Of a stretch of DNA of 64,000 nucleotides, positions 10,555-26,142 are shown piece after piece. Every line of letters begins with the position of its first letter. Within the stretch, counting starts at the first letter, position 1. Source of the stretch: Sapria himalayana (taxonomy: Eukaryota; Streptophyta; Magnoliopsida; Malpighiales; Rafflesiaceae). The DNA lies in NCBI GenBank assembly GCA_029783825.1, contig JAREIK010003092.1, forward strand, positions 238,929 through 302,928, given 5' to 3'. The position numbers were made by a program, and so were the translations under genes. The notes under the pieces were generated by a model, which was not told the origin of the DNA, made no database searches, and saw nothing but the letters and a program-made list of their open reading frames with translations.

Positions 10555-13500
10555 AACTTCTAAATACTTAAACTATTAAATTGGTATACATTAATAATAA
10601 ATCATAAATCTCATTTTAATTTTTATTAAGTGTAATTTTAAATTTTTATTTTAATTATTTATCAGTTTATTTTTATAGAAATATTAATTACAAAATAAAT
10701 TATTAGTGAGACAAATCTATTTTAAATAATTTATTTTTTATCAAAAAAAATATATATGCTTATAAAAAGAGGCAAAGTTTTAAAATCAAAAATTTATTAT
10801 TTTATAATATATATTATTTTGATTTTGAATCATTTTAGTTTTTGCAATTATATATTAATTTATATCATTCTTAGTAATAATAGTTTATTAATTTTTTATT
10901 GATCAATATTATAATATCTATTAATAAAATTATTTATTTTGAGTTTAAATTATTTATAATTATTAAGAATATTATAACTAAATATTATATTAACATTTTA
11001 AAAAAATTAAAAATTATTATATTTTCAAAGGTTATAACCTTCAAAAATTAAAAAAATCAAAAAATTTAATTTTTTATTTTTTCATATTTTAAATAAAAAC
11101 TATAAATCACTAAAGTCTTAAACACTTAAATCACGAAACCCCAAAACACAAAAATACTTAAACCATTAAACTAATATATCCTAAATAATAAATAATAAAT
11201 CTCAATTTTATTTCTATTCATTATAATTTTAAATATTCATTTTAATTATTTATTAGTTTATTTTTAAAGAATTATAAATTAAAAATAAAATATGTGGAAG
11301 ACAAATATAATTTAAATAATTTACTTTTAATAACAAAAAATATAAATTAATAAAAAGAAGCAAAACATCAAAAAATTATTATTTAGTATTATATTTTACT
11401 TTGATTTTAAATAAATTTATGTTTTGCAAATATATTTTAAAAAATATCTATCTTATTAATAATTGTTTATTAATTTATTTTTTGATCATTAATATAATAT
11501 TTATAAATATAATTGTTTATACTGAATTAACATGATATATAATTATTAAGATTATCATAACTAAATATAGTATTCACATATAATAAAACATTTAAAAATT
11601 GTTATATTTTCAAAAGTTATAACCTTCAAAAATGAGAAAAAATAACAAAAATAAATTTTTTGTTATATCATTGTTTAAATAAAACTTATAAACCATTAAA
11701 TACCTAAATAAATAAATTTATAAACACCTAAACCCCGAAGCCCCTAAATACCTAAGCATTAAAACTCGTAAACCTTAGATATATTTTAAATGATTTATAG
11801 AAATATTAATTATAAAATAAATTATAAGTGACAAATATAATTTAAATAATATATTTTTCAACAAAAAAAAATATAAGCTTATAAAATGATGCAAAAACTT
11901 AAAAAAATTATTATTTAGTAATAAATTTTACTTTGATTTTGAATCATTTTAGGTTTATTAATTATATTTTAATTTATATATATCATATTAATAATAGTTT
12001 ATTAATTTATTTTTTGATAATTGATATAATATAATCAATAAAATTGTTTATATTTAGTTTATATTATATATAGTGATAATAATAATTATTACTAAATATT
12101 GTATTCACATTTTAAAAAATTTTAAAATTATTATATTTTCAAATATTATGACATTTGAAAATTTGAAAAAATATCAAAAATAAATTTTTTGTTATTTCAT
12201 TGTTTAAATAAAATCTATAAACCATTAAATTCCTAAATACTTAAATCAATAACTTCTAAATCTCGAAAACTCTAAATAGATAAATTTTTTAAACATGTAT
12301 ATCCTAAATAATAAATAATAAATCTCATTTTTATTTTTTTCTTTATAATTTTAAATTTTCATTTTAATTATTTATTTGTTTATTTTTATATAAATATTAA
12401 TTACAAAATAAGTTATAAGTTAGACAAATATAATTTATATAAATTATTTTTCAACAAAAAAATATAGATAAACATATTAAAAGAAGAAAAAAATAAAAAC
12501 AAAAAATTATTATATAGTAATATATTTTGCTTTGTTTATGAATCATTTTAGGTTTTGTAATTATATTTTAATTGATATCTAACTTATTAATAAAAGATTA
12601 TAATTTATTTTTTGATCATTATTAGAAATTTATCAATAAAAATATTTATATTTAATTTATATGATATATAAATTTAATAATTATAATAACTAAATATTGC
12701 ATTCGCTTTTGAAAAATTTTAAAATTATTATATTTTCAAAGATTATAACCTTTGAACATGTGAAAAAACAAAAAAAAAAAATTTTTTTTGTTATTTCATT
12801 GTTTAAATAAAACCTATAAATCACTAAATGCCTAAACACGTATATCACTAAACTACAAAATCCTGATACCCCTATATAGATAATCATTTAAATTGTTATT
12901 CCATAAATAAGATTAATAAATCTCATTTTTTTATTTGTTTTCATTATAATTTAAAAAATTTATTTTGATTGTTTAATTTTTTATTTATATATATATATTA
13001 ATTAAAAAATAAATTATGAGTTAAAAAATTAATTTATAAAAATTAAATTTCATCAAAAAATAGATAAGCTTATAAAAATAATAAAAATTTAAAAACAAAT
13101 AATTATTATTAAATAGTATATTTTGGTTTGCTTTTGAATCATTTTAGGTTTTGATATTATATTTTAACTTATATCAATCTTATTCATAATAGATTTTTAA
13201 TTTATTTTTTGATAATTATTAGAATATCTATCAATAAAATTGTTCATATTGAATTTATATGATATATAATTATTATGATTATTATAAATAAATATTTATT
13301 CACTCTTAAAAAAATTTTAAAATTATTATAATTTCAAAGGTTATAACCTTTGAAAATATCAAAAAATAATAAAAATAATTTATTTTTATTTTTTTTTCTT
13401 AAATAAAAAGTATAAATCACTAAATGCATACACAGTTAAATCAGTAAACTTCTAAATCCCGTAATGCCTAAATACATAAACCATTAAACTTCTATATACT

Positions 13501-14090
13501 ACTTAATAATTAATAAATCTAATTTTTATTTCTATTTATTATAATTTTAAATATTCATTTTAATTATTAATTATTTTATTTTTATAGAAATATTTATTAC
13601 AAAATTAATTATGAGTAAGACTAATATATTTTAATTAATTTATTTTTAATCAAAATATATATATATATATATACGCTTATAAAAGAAGTAAAAATTTAAA
13701 AATTAAAAATTATTATCCTGTAATATATTTTACTTTAATTTTGAAAAAATTTGGGTTTTATCATATTTTTTAATTAATATCTATCTTTTTATTAAAAGTT
13801 TATTTATTTAATTTTTGATCATTATTATATTATCTATCAATAAAATTGTTTATATTGAATTTATATGATATATAATTATTAATAGTATTATAACTAAATA
13901 TTATATTCACATTTCAAAAAATTGTAAATATTATTATATTTTCAAATGTTATAACCTAGGAATATGATAACAAATTATAGAAATTTTTTTTGTTTTTTTA
14001 TTTTTTTATATAAAACCTATAAACCACTAAAAGCCTAAAAACATATATCACTAAACTCCTAACGACAAAACCTCTAAATACTTAAACCAT
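10555..14090 (+). repeat. Higher-order repeat unit, copy 1 (about 3.5 kb)
   Basis: Six monomers in a fixed subtype order. It opens with the ATTGGTATACATTAATAATA subtype, then the subtype with CCTAAATAATAAATAATAAA and CTCAATTTTATT, then the 530-bp GAAGCCCCTAAAT...CTCGTAAA subtype. Next come the AAACATGTATATCC subtype, the TTTTGATATTATATTTTAA subtype with CTTATTCATAATAG, and the AATTTGGGTTTT subtype. It then returns to CTGGTATACATTAATAATA. The same order and nearly the same length occur at 55350-58870. Confidence 0.7.
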
Positions 14091-14744
14091 TAAACTGGTA
14101 TACATTAATAATAAATTTTAAATCTCATTTTAATTTTTATTCAGTATAATTTTAAATTTTTATTTTAATTATTTATCAGTTTATTTTTATAGAAATATTA
14201 ATTACAAAATAAATTATTAGAAAGACAGATCTAATTTAATTAAAGCGGTATCTCCAAATAATAAATAATAAATCTTATTTTTTATCATTAAAATTTTAAA
14301 TATTTATTTGTTTATTTATATATAAATATTAATTACAAGATAAATTAAGTTTGAAAAATATAATTCATATATATTATTTTTCATCAAAAAATTATACAAA
14401 ACCATTTTAAAAGAAAAAAAAAATTCTAACCAAAAAATTATTATGTAGTAATATATTTTTCTTTGCTTCTGAATCATTTTAGGGTTTATAATTATATTTT
14501 AATTGATATCTATCTTTTTTTTAATTGAAATCTATCTTATTAATAATAGATTATTAATTTATTTTTTGATCATTATTAGAATATTTATCAAAAAATTGTT
14601 TATATTGAATTTATATGATATATATATATATAATGATTATTATAACTAAAGATTATATTCACTTTTGAAAAAAATTTAAAAATTATTATATTTTGAAAGG
14701 TTATAACATTTGAAAATATCAAAAAATAATAAAAATATATTTAT

Positions 14745-16268
14745 TGTTATTTTATTTTTTAAATAAAACCTATAAACCACTAAAAGCCTAAAAATATAAA
14801 TTGCTAAACTCCTAAATGACAAAACCTTTAAATACTTATTCCATTAAACTGGTATAGATTAATAATATATCATAAATCTCATTTTAATTTTTATTCAGTA
14901 TAATTTTAAATTTTAATTTTAATTATTTATCTGTTTATTTTTATAGAAATTTTAATTACAAAAAAAATTATTAGTGAAACAAATCTAATTTAAATAAAAA
15001 CTGTATCCCTAAATAATAAATAATAAATCTCATTTTTTATTTATTATTTTAAATATTCTTTTTAATTATTTATTTGTTTATTTATAAATAAATATTAATT
15101 ACAAAATAAATTGAGCTAGACAAAAATAATTTATATAAATTATTAATTATCAAAAAATTATAGATAAACTATTTAAAATAAAAAAAATTCAAAATAAAAA
15201 ATTATTATATAATAATATATTTTGCTTTGCTTCTGAATCATTTTAGGTTTTATAATTATATTTTAATTGATATCTATCTTTTTTTTATTTGAAATCTATC
15301 TTATTAATTATAGATTATTAATTTATTTTTTGATCATTATTAGAATATTTATCAAAAAATTGTATATATTGAATTTATATGATATATAAATATAATGATT
15401 ATTATAACTAAAGATTATATTCACTTTTGAAAAAAATTTAAAAATTATTATATGTTGAAAGGTTATAACATTTGAAAATATCAAAAAATAATAAAAATAT
15501 ATTTATTGTTATTTTATTTTTTAAATAAAACCTATAAACCACTAAAAGCCTAAAAATATAAATTGCTAAACTCCTAAATGACAAAACCTCTAAATACTTA
15601 TTTCATTAAACTGGTATAGATTAATAATATATCATAAATCTCATTTTAATTTTTATTCAGTATAATTTTAAATTTTAATTTTAATTATTTATCTGTTTAT
15701 TTTTATAGAAATTTTAATTACAAAATAAATTATTAGTGAGACAAATCTGATTTAAATAAAAACTGTATCCCTAAATAATAAATAATAAATCTCATTTTTT
15801 ATTTATTATTTTAAATATTCTTTTTAATTATTTATTTGTTTATTTATAAATAAATATTAATTACAAAATAAATTGAGCTAGACAAAAATAATTTATATAA
15901 ATTATTAATTATCAAAAAATTATAGATAAACTATTTAAAATAAAAAAAATTTCAAAATAAAAAATTATTATATAATAATATATTTTGCTTTGCTTCTTAA
16001 TCATTTTAGGTTTTATAATTATATTTTAATTGATATCTATCTTTTTTTTATTTGAAATCTATCTTATTAATAATAGATTATTAATTTATTTTTTGATCAT
16101 TATTAGAATATTTATCAAAAAATTGTTTATATTGAATTTATATGATATATAAATATAATGATTATTATAACTAAAGATTGTATTCACTTTTGAAAAAAAT
16201 TTAAAAATTATTATATTTCGAAAGGTTATAACTTTTGAAAATATGAAAAAATAATAAAAATATATTTA
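14745..16268 (+). repeat. Near-identical tandem pair of about 762-bp monomers
   Basis: Palindromes at 14700, 15461 and 16224 are 761 and 763 bp apart. The two units differ at only a few positions, far less than neighbouring monomers. Both carry a private local duplication (TTGATATCTATC followed by TTGAAATCTATC, near 15270 and 16037), also present at about 14505 in the monomer just before the pair. This indicates a recent local duplication or homogenisation. Confidence 0.8.
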
Positions 16269-17107
16269 TTGTTATTTTATTTTTTAATTAAAACCTATAA
16301 ACCACTAAATGCCTAAAAACATAAATTGCTAAACTCCTAAATGACAAAAACTTTAAATACTTATTCCATTAAACTGGTATAGATTAATAATATATCATAA
16401 ATCTCATTTTAATTTTTATTCAGTATAATTTTAAATTTTTATTTTAATTATTTATCAGTTTATTTTTATAGAAATATTAATTACAAAATAAATTATAAGT
16501 GAGAAAGATCTAATTTAAATTAAAACGGTATCCCTGAATAATAAATAATAAATCTCATTTTTTTTCATTATTATTTTAAATATTCATTTTAATTATATAT
16601 TTGTTTATTTATATATAAATGTTAATTACAAAATAAATTGAGCTAGTCAAAAATAATTTATCTAGATTATTTTTCATCAAAAAATTATAGATAAACTTTT
16701 TCAAAGAAAAAAAAATTTCAAAACAAACAATTATTATATAGTAATATATTTTGCTTTGCTTCTGAATCATTTTAGGTTTTGTAATTATATTTTAATTGAT
16801 ATCTATCTTATTAATAATAGATTATTAATTTATTTTTTGATCATTAATATAATATTTATCAATAAAATTAATTATATTGAATTTACATGATATATAATTA
16901 TTAAGATTATTATAACTAAATATTATATTTACATTTGAAAATAATTTAAAAATTATTATATTTTTAAAGGTTATCATCTTTGAAAATGAGATAATATCAC
17001 AAAAATAAATTTTTTGTTATTTTATTGTTTATATAAAAACTATAAACTACTAAATGCCTAAACGCTTAAATCATTAATCTCCTAAACCCCAAAATCCCAA
17101 AACCCTT

Positions 17108-17150
17108 AAATACTTAAACATTTAAACCATCTTTAAAGGTTTAAGTATTT
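17108..17150. repeat. 19-bp hairpin (one mismatch) in a short monomer
   Basis: Second copy of the hairpin seen at 5842-5884. The stem starts AAATACTTAAACATTTAAA at 17108, with a 5-base loop and the complementary arm at 17132-17150. It lies in the same context (monomer of about 400 bp after a TTATCATCTTTGAAAAT palindrome variant). Confidence 0.8.
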
Positions 17151-20100
17151 ATCATTAATATATAAATATCTTTCAATAAATAATAGTTTATTAATTTATT
17201 TTTTGATCTTTATTATATTTATATTTATATTTAGTTTATTAATAACTATCAATAAAATTATTTATTTTTAATTTACATCATATATAATTATTAAATTTAT
17301 TATAACTAAATATTGTATTCACACTTTAAAAAAATTAAAAAATTATTATATTTATCATAATTTTTTTGTTTATTTAACCTTCAATTTTGATAAAAAATTA
17401 GAAAAATAATTTTTTTGTTTTTTCATTATTTAAATAAAACATATAAACTGCTAAATGCCTAAACACTTAAATTACTAAACTCCTAAACTCCTAAATACTA
17501 AAACCATTAAACCGGTATACCCAAAATAATTAATCATAAATCTCATTTTTATTTGTATTCATTATAATTTTAAATATTCATTTTATTTATTTATAGTTTA
17601 ATTTTTTAGAAAAATTAATTACAAAATTAATTTTGAGTGAGACAAATATTATTTAAATAATTTATTTTTAATCAAGAAAAATATAAGCTTATAAAAATAA
17701 GAAAAAATTGAAAAATTAAATTTTATTATATAGTAATATATTTTGATTTGATTCTGAATTATTTTGTGTTATGTAAATATATTTTAATTAATATTTATAT
17801 TAATAATAATAGTTTATTAATTTAATTTTTGATCATTATTATATTATCTATCATTAAAATTTTTTATATTGAATTTATTTGATATATAATTAGTAAGATT
17901 AATATAATTATACATAGTAATCACATTTCAAAAAATTTTAAAAATTATTTTATTTTTAAAGGTTATAACCTTTGAAAATTAGAAAAAATCTAAAAATTTT
18001 TTTTTTCTTTTTATTATATAAATAAAACCTATAAACCACTAAATGCCTAAAAATATAAATTGATAAACTCCTAAACAACAAAACTCCAAAATAATCAAAC
18101 CATTAAACAGGTATACCACATATAATAAATCATATATCTCATTTTAATTTGTATTCATTATAATTTTAAATATTCATTTTAATTATTTATTAGTAAATTT
18201 TTTATAGATATATTAATCACAAAATAAATAATGAGTTAGACAAATATAATTTTAATAATTTATTTTTAATCAAAAAAATATATAAGCTTATAAAAATAAG
18301 TAAAAATTTAAAAACAAAAAAGTATTATTTAGTCATATATTTTACTTTTATTTTTAATCATTATATATAGGTTTTGCAATTATATTTTAATTGCTATCAA
18401 TCTTTTAATAAAATATTATTAATTTATTTTGTGATAATTTTTATAATATATAACAATAAAATTACTTATATTCAATTTAAATATATTATTATTATTAATA
18501 TTATTATAACTAAATATTATATTTACATTTGAAAAAAATTTAAAAATTATTATATTTTCAAAGGTTATAACCTTCAAAAATGATAAAAAATCACAAAAAT
18601 AATTTGTTATTATTTTATTATTTAAATAAAACTTATAAACCACTAAAAACCTAAACATTTAAATCTCTAGACTCCTAAACACGAAAATTTCCTAAATACT
18701 TAAACCATTAAACTTATATAACATAAATAACAAATAATAAATCTCATTTTTATTTATATTCATTATAATTTTAAAAATTCATTTTAATTATTTTTTAGTT
18801 TATTTTTATAGAAATATTAATTACAAATTAAATAATGAGTGAGACATATATAATTTAAATAAATTATTTTTTATGAAAAAAATAAGCTTATAAAAATAAA
18901 CAAAATTTCAAAAATTTAAAATTTTATTTTGTAATATAATTTACTTTGATTTTGAAATATTTTGGTTTCAGCAAATATATTTTAATTAATATCTATCTTA
19001 TTAATAATAGTTTATTATTTTATTTTTTGATCATTATAATAATATATATTAATAAATTTTTTTATATTGAATTTACAACAAATATAATTTTTAAGATTAT
19101 TATAACTAAGTATTGTATTCCTATTTTATAACTATTAAAAAATTATTATATTTTTAAAGGTTATAACATTAGAAAATCACGAAAATTCAAAAATATAAAT
19201 TTTTGGTTATTTCTTTGATTAAATAAAACCTATAAACACCTAAATGTAAAGACATATAAATCAATAAACTCATTAACCCCAAAACCACAAAAAACTTAAA
19301 CAATTAAATAGTTATCCCCTAAATAATAAATCATAAATCTCATTTTTATTAGTATTCGTTATAATTTTAAATATACATTTTAATTATTTATTAGTTTAAT
19401 TTTATAGAAATATAAATTAAAAAACAAATTATTAGTGAGAAAAATTTAATTTAAATAATTTACTTTTAATCAAAAGATATATAGGCTTATAAATGGATAC
19501 AAAAATTTAAAAATTTAAAATTAATATTTCGTAAAATATTTCACTTTGATTTTGAATCATTTTAGGTTTTGAAAATATATTTTAAACAATATTTATTTTA
19601 TTAATAATTGTTTATTACTTTTATATGATCATTATTATAATATATATCAATAAAATAGTTTATAATGAATTTATATGATATATAATTATTATGATTATTA
19701 TTACTTCATATTATATTCACTTTTCAAAAAAAAAATTATAAATTATTATATTTTCAAATGTTATAACATTCAAAAATTAAAAAAAATAACAAAAATAAAT
19801 TTTTTGTTATTTAATTTTTATATAAAACATATAAACCATTAAATGACTATATTCTAAAATGACTAAAATCCTAAACCCCGAAGCCCATAAATACTTAAAA
19901 TATTAAATTAGTATAGTCCAAATAATAAATCATAAATCTATTTTTTATTAGTATTCATTATAATTTTAAATATTCATTTTAATTATTTATCAATTTATTT
20001 TTATAGAAATATTAATTACAAAATAAATTATTAATGCGACATATATAGTTTAAATAATTTATTTTTCATTAAAAAATGCTTATTAAAAAAGGCAAATTTT

Positions 20101-23100
20101 TAAAAATAAATAATTATTATTTTGTAATATATCTTATTTTGATTTTGAATCATTTTAGATTTTACAATTATATTTTAATTTATATCATTCTTATAAATAC
20201 TAGTTTATTAATTTATTTATTGATCATTATTATAATATCCATCAATAAAATTATTTATAGTGAGTTTACATTATATATAATTATTACGATTATTATAACT
20301 AAATATTATATACTCATTTAAAAGAAATTAAAAATTATTATTTTCAAAGGTTATAACCTTCAAAAATTAAAAAAAAAATCAAAAAGTTAAATTTTTTGTT
20401 TTTTCATTCTTTAAATAAAAACTACAAATCAATAAAGGTCTAAACAATTAAATCACTAAACTCCTAAACCACAAAACATCTAAATACTTAAACCATTAAA
20501 CCGGCATATTTAGAATAATAAATAATAAATCTCAATTTTATTTGTGTTCGTTATAATTTTAAATATCCATTTTAATTATTTATTAGTTTATTATTATAGA
20601 ATTATAAATTACAAAATAAATTATGAGTAAGACAAATATAATTTAAATAATTTATTTTTAATCACAAAGATATAAACTTATAAAATAAAGCAAAACATTT
20701 AAAAAAATTATTATTTAGTAATATATTTTACTTTGATTTGAATAAATTTAGATTTTGCAAATACTTTTTAAATAATATCTATTTTATTAATAATAGTTTA
20801 TTAATTTTTTTTTGATCATTATTATAATATCTAGCAATGTAATTATTTATATTGAATTTAAATGACGTATATTTATGAAGATTATTATATATAAATATTA
20901 TATTTACATTTGAAAAAAATTTAAAAATTATTATATCTTCAAAGGCTATAACCTTCGAAAATTAGAAAAAATAAAAAAAATAAATTTTATGTTATATCAT
21001 TGTTTAAATAAAACTTATAAACCACTAAATCCCTAAACAATTAAATCTCTAAACTCCTTAACACAAAAGCCCCTAAATACTTTAACCTTTAAAGTCGTAA
21101 ACCTTAATTATAAGTTTAATAATTTATTAAAATATTAATTACAAAATAAATTATGAGTGATACAAATTTAATTTAAATAATTTATTTTTCATCAAAAAAA
21201 ATATAAGCTTATAAAAAGAAGTAAAAACTAAAAAAAATTATTTTTTATTAATAAATATACTTTGATATTGAATAATTTTAGGTTTTGCAATTATATTTTT
21301 ATTTATATCTATCATATTAATAATAGCATATTAATTTATTTTTTGATAATTGATTTAATATCATTCAATAAAATTCATTATATTTTATTAAGATTATTTA
21401 TAATTATAATGATTATTATTACGAAATATTGTATTCACATTTTTGAAAAATTTTAAAATTATTATATTTTCAAAGGTTATAACCTTTGAAATTATGGGAA
21501 AATATCAATAATAATTTTTTCGTTATTTCATTGTTTAAATAAATCATATAAACCACTAAATGCCTAAACACTTAAATCAATAACTCCTAAATTTTTAAAA
21601 GCCTAAAAAGATAATCCTTTTAAACTAGTATACCCTAAATAATAAATAATAAATATCAATATTATTTTTTTCATTATAATTTAAAATATTCATTTTAATT
21701 ATTTATTCATTTATTTTTATATAAATATTAAATACAAAATAAATTATGAGTTAGCCAAATATAATTTATATAAATTATTTTTCTTAGAAAAATATAGATA
21801 AACTTATAAAAAGAATCAAAAATTTAAAAAGTAAAATTTATTATATAGTAATATTTTTTGCTCTCCTTCTGAATTATTTTAGATTTTGTAATTATATTTT
21901 AATTAATATCTATTTTATTAATAATTGTTTATTAATTTATTTTTTGATCATTATTAGAATATTTATCAATAAAATTGTTTATATTGAATTTATATGATAT
22001 ATAAATATAATGATTATTATAACTAAATTTTGTATTCACATTAAAAAAAAATTTAAAAATTATTATATTTTCAAACGTTATAACCTTTTAAAATATGAAA
22101 AAAATAATAGAAATAAATTTTATATTATTTTATTTTTTTAATAAAACATATAAACCACTAAATGCATACACAATTAAATCTGTAAACTCCTAAACCTAAT
22201 AATGCCTAAATACATAAATCATTAAACCGCTATATACTACTTAATAACTAATAAATCTAATTTATATTTCTATTTATTATAATTTTAAATATTCATTTTA
22301 ATTATTTATTGGTTTATTTTTATAGAAATATTTATTACAAATTAAATTATGAGCGTGACATATATATTTTAATTAATTTATTTTTAATCAAAAAATATAT
22401 ATTCTTATAAAAGAAGTAAAAATTTAAAAATTTAAAATTATTATCCAGTAATATATTTTACTTTAATTTTGAATCAATTTTGGTTTTGTAAATATTTTTT
22501 AATTAATATCAATCTTTTTATTAATAGTTTATTTATTTAAATTTTGATCATTATTTTATTATGTATCAATAAAATTGTTGATATTGAATTAATATGATAT
22601 ATAATTATTAATATTATTATAACTAAATATCGTATTCACATTTCAAAAAATTTTAAATATTATTATATTTTCAAAGGTTATAACCTATGAAAATGAGATA
22701 AAATTACAAATTTTTTTTTGTTATTATTTTGTTTAAATAAAACCTATAAGCCACTAAATGCCTAAAAACATAAATTGCTAAACTCCTAAACGACAAACCC
22801 GCTAAATACATAAACCATTAAATAGGTGTACATTAATAAAAAATCATAAATCTCAATTTAATTTTTATTAAGTATAATTTTAAATTTTTATTTTAATTAT
22901 TTATAAGTTTATTTTTATTGAAATATTAATTACAAAATAAATTATTAGGGAGACAGAGCTAATTTAAATAATTTATTTTTCATCAAAAAAAATATATATC
23001 CTTATAAAAAGAGGCAAAATATTAAAAACAAAAATTTATTATTTAGTAATATATTTTATTTTTATTTTGAATCATTTTAGATTTTGCAATTATATTTTAA

Positions 23101-26100
23101 TTTATATCATTCTTATTAATAATAGTTTATTATTTTTTTATCGATTATTATTATTATATCTATTAATAAAATTATTTATATTGAGTTTACATTATATATA
23201 ATTATTAAGATTATTATTACTGAATATTATATTCACATTTAAAAAAAATAAAAAGAATTATATTTTCAAAAATTAAAAAAAATCAAAAAATTAAATTTTT
23301 TATTTTTTCATTCTTTAAATAAAGACTATAAATCACTTAAGGCCTAAACACTTAAATCACTAAACCCCAAAACGCCTAAATACTTAAACCATTAAACTAG
23401 TATATCCTGAATAATAAATAATAAATCTTTATTTTATTTGTATTCATTATAATTTTAAATATTATTTTAATTATTTATTAGTTTATTTTTATAGAATTAT
23501 AAATTAAAAACAAATTATGAGGAATACAAATATAATTTAAATAATTTACTTTTAATAACAAAAAATATAAACTTATAAAACGAAGTAAAACATCAAATAA
23601 AATATTATTTTGTAATATATTTTACTTTGATTTTAAATAAATTTACATTTTTTAAATATATTTAAAATAATATCTATCTTATTAATAATAATTTAGTAAT
23701 TTATTTTGTGATCATTAATATAATATATTTCAATATAATTGTTTATATTTAATTTACATGATAAATATTTATTAAGATTATCATAACTAAATATAGTATT
23801 CGCATATAAAAAAAATTAAAAATTGTTATATTTTCAAAGTTTATAACCTTCAAAAATGAGAAAAAATAACAAAAATAAATTTTTTGTTATATCATTGTTT
23901 AAATAAATCTTATAAACCATTAAATGCCTAAATACATAAATATCTAAACTCCGAAACCTCGAAGCCCCTAAATACTAAAACCTTTAAACTCGTAATTATT
24001 ATATATAATTTAAATAATTTATAGAAATATTAATTACAAAATAAATTATGAGTGATACAAATATAATTTAAATATTATATATTTCATCAAAAAAACATAT
24101 AAGCTTATAAAATGATGCAAAAACTAAAAAAATTATTATTTAGTAATAAATTTACTTTGATTTTTAATCATTTTAGGTTATTTAATTATATCTTAATTTA
24201 AATCAATCATATTAATAATAATTTATTAATTTATTTTTTGATAATTGATATAATATCTATCAATAAAATTATTTATATTTAGTTTATATTATAAATAGTT
24301 ATAATATTTATTATTACTATATATTGTATAAAAATTTTAAAAGATTTTAAAATTATTATATTTTCAAATGTTATAACCTTTGAAAATTTGAAAAAATATC
24401 AAAAATAAATTTTTTGTTATTTCATTATTTAAATAAAACCTATAAACCACTAAATACCTAAAAACATAAATTTCTAAACTCCTAAATGACAAAACCATTA
24501 AATACGTAAACCATTAAATTGGTATACATTAATAATACATAATAAATCTCAATTTAATTTTTATTAAGTATAATTTTAAATTTTTATTTTAATTATTTAT
24601 TAGTTTATTTTTATAGAAATATTAATTACAAAAAAAATTATAAGTGGGACATATATAATTTAAATTAAACTGGTATACTCTAAATAATAAATAATAAATC
24701 TCATTTCTTTTCATTATAATCGTAAATATTCATTTTAATTATTTATTTGTTTATTTTTATATAAATATTAATTACAAAATAAAGTATAAGTTATTCAAAT
24801 AAAATTTTTATAAATTATTTTTCAACAAAAAAATATAGATAAACTAATTAAAAGAAAAAAAATCTAAAAACAAAAAAAATTATTTTATAGTAATATATTT
24901 TCCTTTGTTTTTGAATAATTTTATCTTTTGTAATTATATTTTAATTGATATCTAAATTATTAATAATAGATTATTAAATTATTTCTTTATTATTTTATAA
25001 TATTTATCAATAAAAATGTTTATATTGAATTTTTATGATAGATATAATTAATAATTATTATAACTAAATATTATATTCACTTTTGAAATAAAATTTAAAA
25101 TGTTTATATTTTCAAAGATTATAACCTTTTAACATGGGAAAAAATAAAAAAAAAAGTTTTGTTATTTTATTGTTTAAATAAAACCTATAAACCACTAAAT
25201 GCCTAATCACTTAAATCACTAAACAACAAAATCCTGATACACCTTATAGATAAACCTTTAAACCATTATACCCTAAATAATAATTAATATATCTCATTTT
25301 TATTTGTTTCCATTATAATTCAAAAAATTTATTTTGATTCTTTAGTTTTTTATTTATATATATATATATTACTTATAAATTAAATAATGAGTTAAAAATA
25401 TAATTTATAAAAATTATCTTTCATTAAAAAATAGTTAAGCTTATAAAAAGAATAAAAATTTAAAAACAAATAATTATTATTAAGTAATATATTTTGCTTT
25501 ACTTTTGAATCTTTTAAGCTATTGATATTATATTTTAAGTAATATCAATCTTATTCATACTAGATTTTTAATTTATTTTTTGATAATTATAAGAATATCT
25601 ATCAATAAAATTGTTTATATTAAATTTATATGATATATAATTATTATGATTATTATAAATAAATATTTATTCACTTTTTGAAAAAAATTTAAAAATATTA
25701 TATTTTTAAATATTGTAACCTTTGAAAATATCAAAAAGAAATAAAAATAATTCTTATTATTTTATTTTTTAAATAAAAACTATAAACCACTAAATGCATA
25801 CAAAATTAAATTAGTAAACTTCTAAACCCTGTAATGCATAAATACATAAACCATTATACTTCTTTATACTACTTAATAATTAATAAATCTAATTTTTATT
25901 TATATTTATTATAATTTCATATATTCATTTTAATTATTTATTAGTTTATTTTTATAAAAATATATATTACAAAATAAAGTATGAGTGCGACAAATATAAT
26001 TTAAATAATTTATTTTTAATCAAAAAAAAATATACGCTTATAAAAGAAGTAAAAATTTAAAAATTAAACATTATTATCTTGTAATATATTTTACTTTAAT

Positions 26101-26142
26101 TTTGAATCAAAATGGGGTTTTTAAATATTTTTTAATTAATAT

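Larger units (their letters stand above)
9271..26142 (+). repeat. AT-rich satellite array, forward orientation
   Basis: About 27 monomers. Palindrome landmarks lie near 9838, 10435, 11030, 11615, 12145, 12741, 13339, 13948, 14700, 15461, 16224, 16969, 17375, 17960, 18563, 19159, 19759, 20349, 20944, 21475, 22077, 22677, 23270 (palindrome deleted), 23840, 24371, 25118 and 25711. The usual period is 590-610 bp. Monomers of about 745-765 bp carry an extra 150 bp that duplicates the CTAAATAATAAATAATAAATC...ACAAAATAAATT section. Monomers of about 530 and 400 bp are deleted versions. Subtypes recur in order, giving the higher-order unit. Open frames up to 81 codons are AT-rich and not credible genes. 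Confidence 0.9.

Noticed and set aside
9694..21456. Short open frames (60-81 codons) in the satellite, such as 9694-9927, 18419-18658, 18946-19131, 20076-20321 and 21262-21456
   Set aside because: They are Ile/Asn/Lys/Tyr-rich translations of tandem AT-rich monomers. Related frames recur at the same monomer position with changing ends; no domain and no codon bias.
9271..26142. Regularly spaced palindromes as a CRISPR-like array
   Set aside because: Spacing is about 600 bp and the intervals are homologous monomers rather than unique spacers.
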